From assembly GCA_021821425.1 (NCBI GenBank), contig JAKACL010000109.1, positions 1 to 9,229 on the forward strand: DNA of 9,229 nucleotides, read 5' to 3'. Under the pieces are notes generated by a model. It ran no database searches and was not told the DNA's origin. It saw nothing but the letters and a program-made list of their open reading frames with translations. The translations under genes and the position numbers were made by a program. Below are positions 6,953 to 9,229 of the stretch, one piece after another (positions within the stretch are counted from its first letter, which is position 1; every line of letters begins with the position of its first letter). Source of the DNA: Pseudomonadota bacterium. Its GTDB lineage: Bacteria; Pseudomonadota; Gammaproteobacteria; Burkholderiales; Thiobacillaceae.

Positions 6953-7240
6953 TCATTCGTGGGCGATTTTCTTGTCGGTGAACAGGTAGTCCCGCAGCTC
7001 CTTGTCGAAGCGGGGGTCCTTGCGGCGGATCCACTCCAGCACCATCGCCGCGTGTTCCTTTTCCTCGTCGCGATTGTGCCTGAGGATCGCACGCAATTCC
7101 GGATCCTTGCAGGCATCCATCCGCTGGTTATACCAGTCCACCGCTTCGAGTTCTTCCATCAGCGAAGTGATCGCGCGGTGCATGTCGCGCGTTTCCGCGC
7201 TGAGTTCTTCGATCGGTTCGTGATAACCCTCGTTCGACAT
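6953..7240 (-). CDS. EncFtn-type ferritin-like protein without encapsulin-targeting tail
   Basis: The product resembles the encapsulated ferritin family (EncFtn), small two-helix proteins that dimerise to build a ferroxidase centre and oxidise Fe(II). Of 95 residues, EELEAVDWY (29-37) and HNRDEEKEHAAM (55-66) carry the expected ligands: E30, E60 and H63, corresponding by alignment from memory to E32, E62 and H65 of the Rhodospirillum rubrum protein; E29, E32 and W36 also match. Family members that load into encapsulin have a flexible C-terminal tail with a Gly/Leu/Ile-rich targeting peptide. This protein stops shortly after the second helix pair at DKKIAHE, and no encapsulin gene is in the window, so it probably works free in the cytoplasm. 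ATG 7240 has an AAGGGA-type Shine-Dalgarno about 7 bases upstream. It is the last of three same-strand stress-type genes. Confidence 0.85.
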   Translation of the reverse strand: MSNEGYHEPIEELSAETRDMHRAITSLMEELEAVDWYNQRMDACKDPELRAILRHNRDEEKEHAAMVLEWIRRKDPRFDKELRDYLFTDKKIAHE

Positions 7241-7293
7241 GTGTCGTTCCCTTTGTTTGATTGCAGATAAAGTATCCGGCGAGTGCGGACGGT

Positions 7294-7593
7294 TTACTTG
7301 AAACGTTCGGTGGCTGAGCGCACCGCTTCGCTGACCGACTCCCAGGCCAGCTCGACGCCGGCCTTGAGGTCGCGCCAGGCGCTTTCGCTGGCGGACTCCA
7401 CCTCATTCAGCTTGCCGCGCGCCTGGTCGCGCTTGCTGCGCAGGGCCTCGATCTGCTTGTGGTATTCGGCGCGGGCTTCCGCTTCGGCCTTGTGGGCAGC
7501 CTGATCGGCCTTTGCCGAGAGCGCATCGATATCGGCATTCCATTCGTCAAGCTTGGCGTGCATTTTTTTGACAAATTCGTCTTTGGTGCTCAT
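7294..7593 (-). CDS. Small coiled-coil protein, sll1863-like stress family
   Basis: The 99-residue product is almost entirely charged amphipathic helix: alternating Ala, Glu, Lys and Arg with no proline or glycine-rich turn until the middle (a single G near 60), then a segment containing SAWRDLKAGVELAWES and ending in RFK. It has no signal peptide and no membrane segment, so a soluble, self-associating coiled coil is expected. The sequence resembles small proteins annotated as sll1863-type stress response proteins; the molecular function is unknown. ATG 7593 is preceded by AAGGAAAA, with AGGA 7 bases upstream. It lies 53 bp before the ferritin-like gene and 115 bp after the HPF-like gene, all on one strand with no terminator seen between, so a shared transcript is plausible. 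Confidence 0.75.
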   Translation of the reverse strand: MSTKDEFVKKMHAKLDEWNADIDALSAKADQAAHKAEAEARAEYHKQIEALRSKRDQARGKLNEVESASESAWRDLKAGVELAWESVSEAVRSATERFK

Positions 7594-7708
7594 GGGGTTT
7601 TCCTTTCAAGCGGGATACAACACCAGTGTAACGGGTCAGGCACGACTCCGCTCTCCGCGCGGCGGTGTCCGGCGGGGTTTTCCGGATTTCCCCCAAAACC
7701 GGCGGCTG

Positions 7709-8077
7709 TCAGGGTTCCTGGCGGTGCGATTCGTCGTCGCTGGCGGAAGGCGCTGGCTTGCGTTTGTGATCCCCCAGCTTGCCGAGCGTGCTGTCGAGCG
7801 AGCGCTTCATTTTCCGGGTGGCGCCGTCGATCGCCTGGTGCAGCGTACTGGCCTCGTCGGCGACCGCGATCGGCTGACGGCCGGCCACGCGCGCTTCCAT
7901 CAGGCAGCGCTTGTCGTTTTCGCCGGCCTTTTGCCCGTTGCTGTCGCTGAGGTGGATTTCCACCCGGGTGACCTCGTTGCTGAAGCGGTCCAGAACCCTG
8001 CGGACCACATGTTCGGCGTGGCGGGCGAGGGCTTCGCGTCCGACAACGCTCTCATCGGTATTGAATTGCACTTGCAT
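7709..8077 (-). CDS. HPF/RaiA-family ribosome-associated protein
   Basis: HPF/RaiA proteins bind the decoding region of the 30S subunit and hold ribosomes inactive in stationary phase or starvation. The 122-residue product has the family pattern: RVEIHLSD (38-45), DKRCLMEARVAGRQPIAV around 55-72, and the helix LHQAIDGATRKMKRSL near 79-94. It ends in a charged, probably disordered tail of about 20 residues rich in K, S, D and E. It is longer than Escherichia coli HPF (95) but lacks the C-terminal dimerisation domain of long HPF. This subtype is common as a second, stress-linked copy in betaproteobacteria, so the main hpf near rpoN would be elsewhere. GGAAG lies about 9 bases before ATG 8077. 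Confidence 0.82.
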   Translation of the reverse strand: MQVQFNTDESVVGREALARHAEHVVRRVLDRFSNEVTRVEIHLSDSNGQKAGENDKRCLMEARVAGRQPIAVADEASTLHQAIDGATRKMKRSLDSTLGKLGDHKRKPAPSASDDESHRQEP

Positions 8078-8186
8078 GGGCGTCTTCCGTGAATTGGGGC
8101 GGATTGAAATGCTTCAACGCTGTCCTGCCTGGCGGATCAGCATCGTGTGATCGCGGCTTCGAGGCGGAGAGCGGCGCCAGGCTCGG
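8078..8186 (-). other. Intergenic region upstream of the HPF-like gene
   Basis: This 109-bp gap lies between the persulfide dioxygenase stop and the HPF-like start. It must hold any separate promoter of the stress group. A TTGAA/TTCAA inverted repeat with a 4-base spacer (8104-8117) is present 27 bases upstream of the start codon, but no convincing -35/-10 pair and no intrinsic terminator were found on the minus strand. Confidence 0.4.
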
Positions 8187-8936
8187 TCAGCCTTGCCGGC
8201 TCTCTGCAATCTGCGTGCAATACTGCTGCAGATGGTCGGGCACGCCCGGCGGGCAGGTGCCGCATTCGCGGTTGCCGGGCACCGCGTAGTCGATGAACTT
8301 GGGATAGGCAAGCTTGAGGTTGTTCATCAGCACCACGAAGTCTTCCAGCGTGCGGTCGCCGCCGAGACGGGGGTTGCGCGCCTTTTCCTGGCCGATGGTG
8401 CTGATGCGGCGCTGCTCGTAGTCGTGCGCCGGGTAGACCAGCGTGTCGTCGTCATACGAGAAAAGTTTGCCGCGCACGGAGTGGTAGAGCGCCGCCGGGT
8501 CGCCGCTCTGGAAGTCGGTGCGGCCGCAGGCTTCGATCAACAGCGCATCGCCGGTATAGAGCCGGCCGGCGTGCGCATAGGCGAAGTGGTTGTCGGTGTG
8601 GCCGGGGGTGTGGATCGGCGCCAGCTCGATCGAGCCCATCCTGAACGGCACGCCGTCGACGATGCCGACATCGGTGCACGGCAGCGCATCGAGCGCGGGA
8701 CCGACGATACGGCTGTCTGCAATGGCTTTCAGCTTCTTCGCCGAGGTGATGTGGTCGGCGTGAATATGGGTCTCGACCGTGAACGCGAGCTTCATCCCGA
8801 GCGCGTTGACTGCGGCCAGATCGCGCTCCCAGGTCGGCAGTACCGGGTCGATCAGCAGCGCCTGGCCGGTCTCCTCGCAGCCGAGCAGATAGGTGTAGGT
8901 GCTGGAAACGGGTTCGAACAGTTGTTTGAAAATCAT
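8187..8936 (-). CDS. ETHE1-type persulfide dioxygenase (MBL fold)
   Basis: This enzyme oxidises glutathione persulfide to sulfite with O2 using a mononuclear iron, a cytoplasmic step in sulfide and sulfane-sulfur oxidation. The 249-residue product shows THIHADH (56-62; H57, H59, D61, H62), H113 in TPGHTDN, D130 in YTGDALL and H171 in PAHDYE. By family knowledge H57, H113 and D130 are the iron ligands. CGRTDFQSGD (137-146) and the ST..QEKARNPRL block (179-191) are hallmarks of ETHE1 rather than of glyoxalase II. The C-terminus carries three cysteines, C225, C228 (CGTC) and C240, not needed by the family core. Its start overlaps the glcF stop in an ATGA, so translation is coupled. It is followed by about 110 bp before the next gene. 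A glyoxalase II activity is the main alternative but unlikely. Confidence 0.92.
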   Translation of the reverse strand: MIFKQLFEPVSSTYTYLLGCEETGQALLIDPVLPTWERDLAAVNALGMKLAFTVETHIHADHITSAKKLKAIADSRIVGPALDALPCTDVGIVDGVPFRMGSIELAPIHTPGHTDNHFAYAHAGRLYTGDALLIEACGRTDFQSGDPAALYHSVRGKLFSYDDDTLVYPAHDYEQRRISTIGQEKARNPRLGGDRTLEDFVVLMNNLKLAYPKFIDYAVPGNRECGTCPPGVPDHLQQYCTQIAESRQG

Positions 8937-9229
8937 GCGAGCCTCCTGAAATCTCTTTGGTATGCGGCAAGCACCTCGTCAAGAAGTTCCACCCAGTGTT
9001 TCACCGGGATCGTCGTGCCCGATTGCAGATGGGTGAGGCAACCGATGTTGGCGGTGGCGATCAGCTCCGGCTGGCCCGCCTGCAAGTGGTCCAGCTTGCG
9101 CGCCTTGAGCGCATCGGCGATCTCGGGCTGCAGGATCGAATAGGTGCCGGCCGAACCGCAGCACAGGTGTTTTTCCGCCACCGGGGTGAGTTCGAACCCG
9201 GCGTCGGCGAGCAGCGTCTCGACGCCGCC
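8933..9229 (-). CDS. glcF: Glycolate oxidase iron-sulfur subunit GlcF (partial, N-terminus beyond window end)
   Basis: GlcF is the iron-sulfur subunit of glycolate (or D-lactate) oxidase, passing electrons from the flavin subunits GlcD/GlcE to the respiratory chain. Only the last 98 residues are in the window. They hold the second cysteine-rich CCG domain: LCCGSAGTYS, with the paired cysteines, followed by the conserved NIGC some 40 residues later and KHWVELLDEVL near the end. The reading frame is open to the window edge; the N-terminal ferredoxin-like 4Fe-4S part and the first CCG domain are expected outside. The stop (TGA, 8935-8933) overlaps the ATG of the persulfide dioxygenase, so both are in one operon, probably after glcD and glcE. 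Other CCG-domain proteins such as LldE or HdrB relatives are alternatives, but the GSAGTYS context fits GlcF best. Confidence 0.88.
   Translation of the reverse strand, partial: GGVETLLADAGFELTPVAEKHLCCGSAGTYSILQPEIADALKARKLDHLQAGQPELIATANIGCLTHLQSGTTIPVKHWVELLDEVLAAYQRDFRRLA

Noticed and set aside
7553..8092. Plus-strand open frame across the HPF-like gene and its 3' flank
   Set aside because: It has no motif and covers the antisense of a recognisable HPF/RaiA family gene.
8104..8117. TTGAA-N4-TTCAA inverted repeat as an operator upstream of the HPF-like gene
   Set aside because: Only 5 bp per arm with no matching known site; such short palindromes arise by chance.
8187..8936. Glyoxalase II (hydroxyacylglutathione hydrolase) identity
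   Set aside because: The CGRTDFQSGD and NPRL blocks fit ETHE1-type persulfide dioxygenases better, although both share the MBL metal motif.
1..9229. CRISPR array, insertion sequence, prophage, tRNA or attachment site
   Set aside because: No spaced direct repeats, transposase or integrase motifs, terminal inverted repeats or tRNA-like folds were seen anywhere in the window.

Overview
The window looks like chromosomal DNA from a GC-rich betaproteobacterium. The combination of sulfur-metabolism genes (a periplasmic DsrE-family protein with a SoxH-like metallohydrolase, and an ETHE1-type persulfide dioxygenase) with a betaproteobacterial GT39-like membrane protein and M48 lipoprotein suggests a sulfur oxidiser of the Thiobacillus type. 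That assignment is inference from protein resemblance; no rRNA or other marker is present. No mobile element, CRISPR array, tRNA or rRNA gene was seen, and there is no gene-free stretch longer than about 300 bases.

Left part (1-1450): zwf, glucose-6-phosphate dehydrogenase, runs leftwards and is cut by the window start. A divergent control region of about 174 bp separates it from rpmE. It holds a well-formed sigma-70-type promoter for rpmE and a good -10 element on the zwf side.

Centre-left, plus strand (1451-5352): rpmE (zinc-type ribosomal protein L31) ends in a textbook UUCG terminator. A tight run follows: a M48 zinc-metalloprotease lipoprotein, a polytopic GT39/ArnT-like membrane glycosyltransferase, and mobA (molybdenum cofactor guanylyltransferase). 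Neighbouring frames in this run overlap by 11-14 bp with the starts chosen here.

Centre, plus strand (5418-6912): two exported proteins overlap by 17 bp, a DsrE/DsrF-like protein with one cysteine in its mature part and a metallo-beta-lactamase-fold hydrolase with a complete metal site. They look like a periplasmic sulfur- or thiol-handling pair.

Right part, minus strand (9229-6953, read right to left): the C-terminus of glcF (glycolate oxidase iron-sulfur subunit, cut by the window end) shares an ATGA stop/start with an ETHE1-type persulfide dioxygenase. After about 110 bp comes a same-strand stress group: an HPF/RaiA-like ribosome hibernation factor, a small coiled-coil protein of the sll1863-like stress family, and a short EncFtn-type ferritin-like protein.

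The most noteworthy points are the EncFtn-like ferritin with no encapsulin-targeting tail and no neighbouring encapsulin, the coupled DsrE plus metallohydrolase pair, and the coupling of glcF with a persulfide dioxygenase that has a cysteine-rich tail. None of these proves an undescribed system; they are the best candidates in the window.
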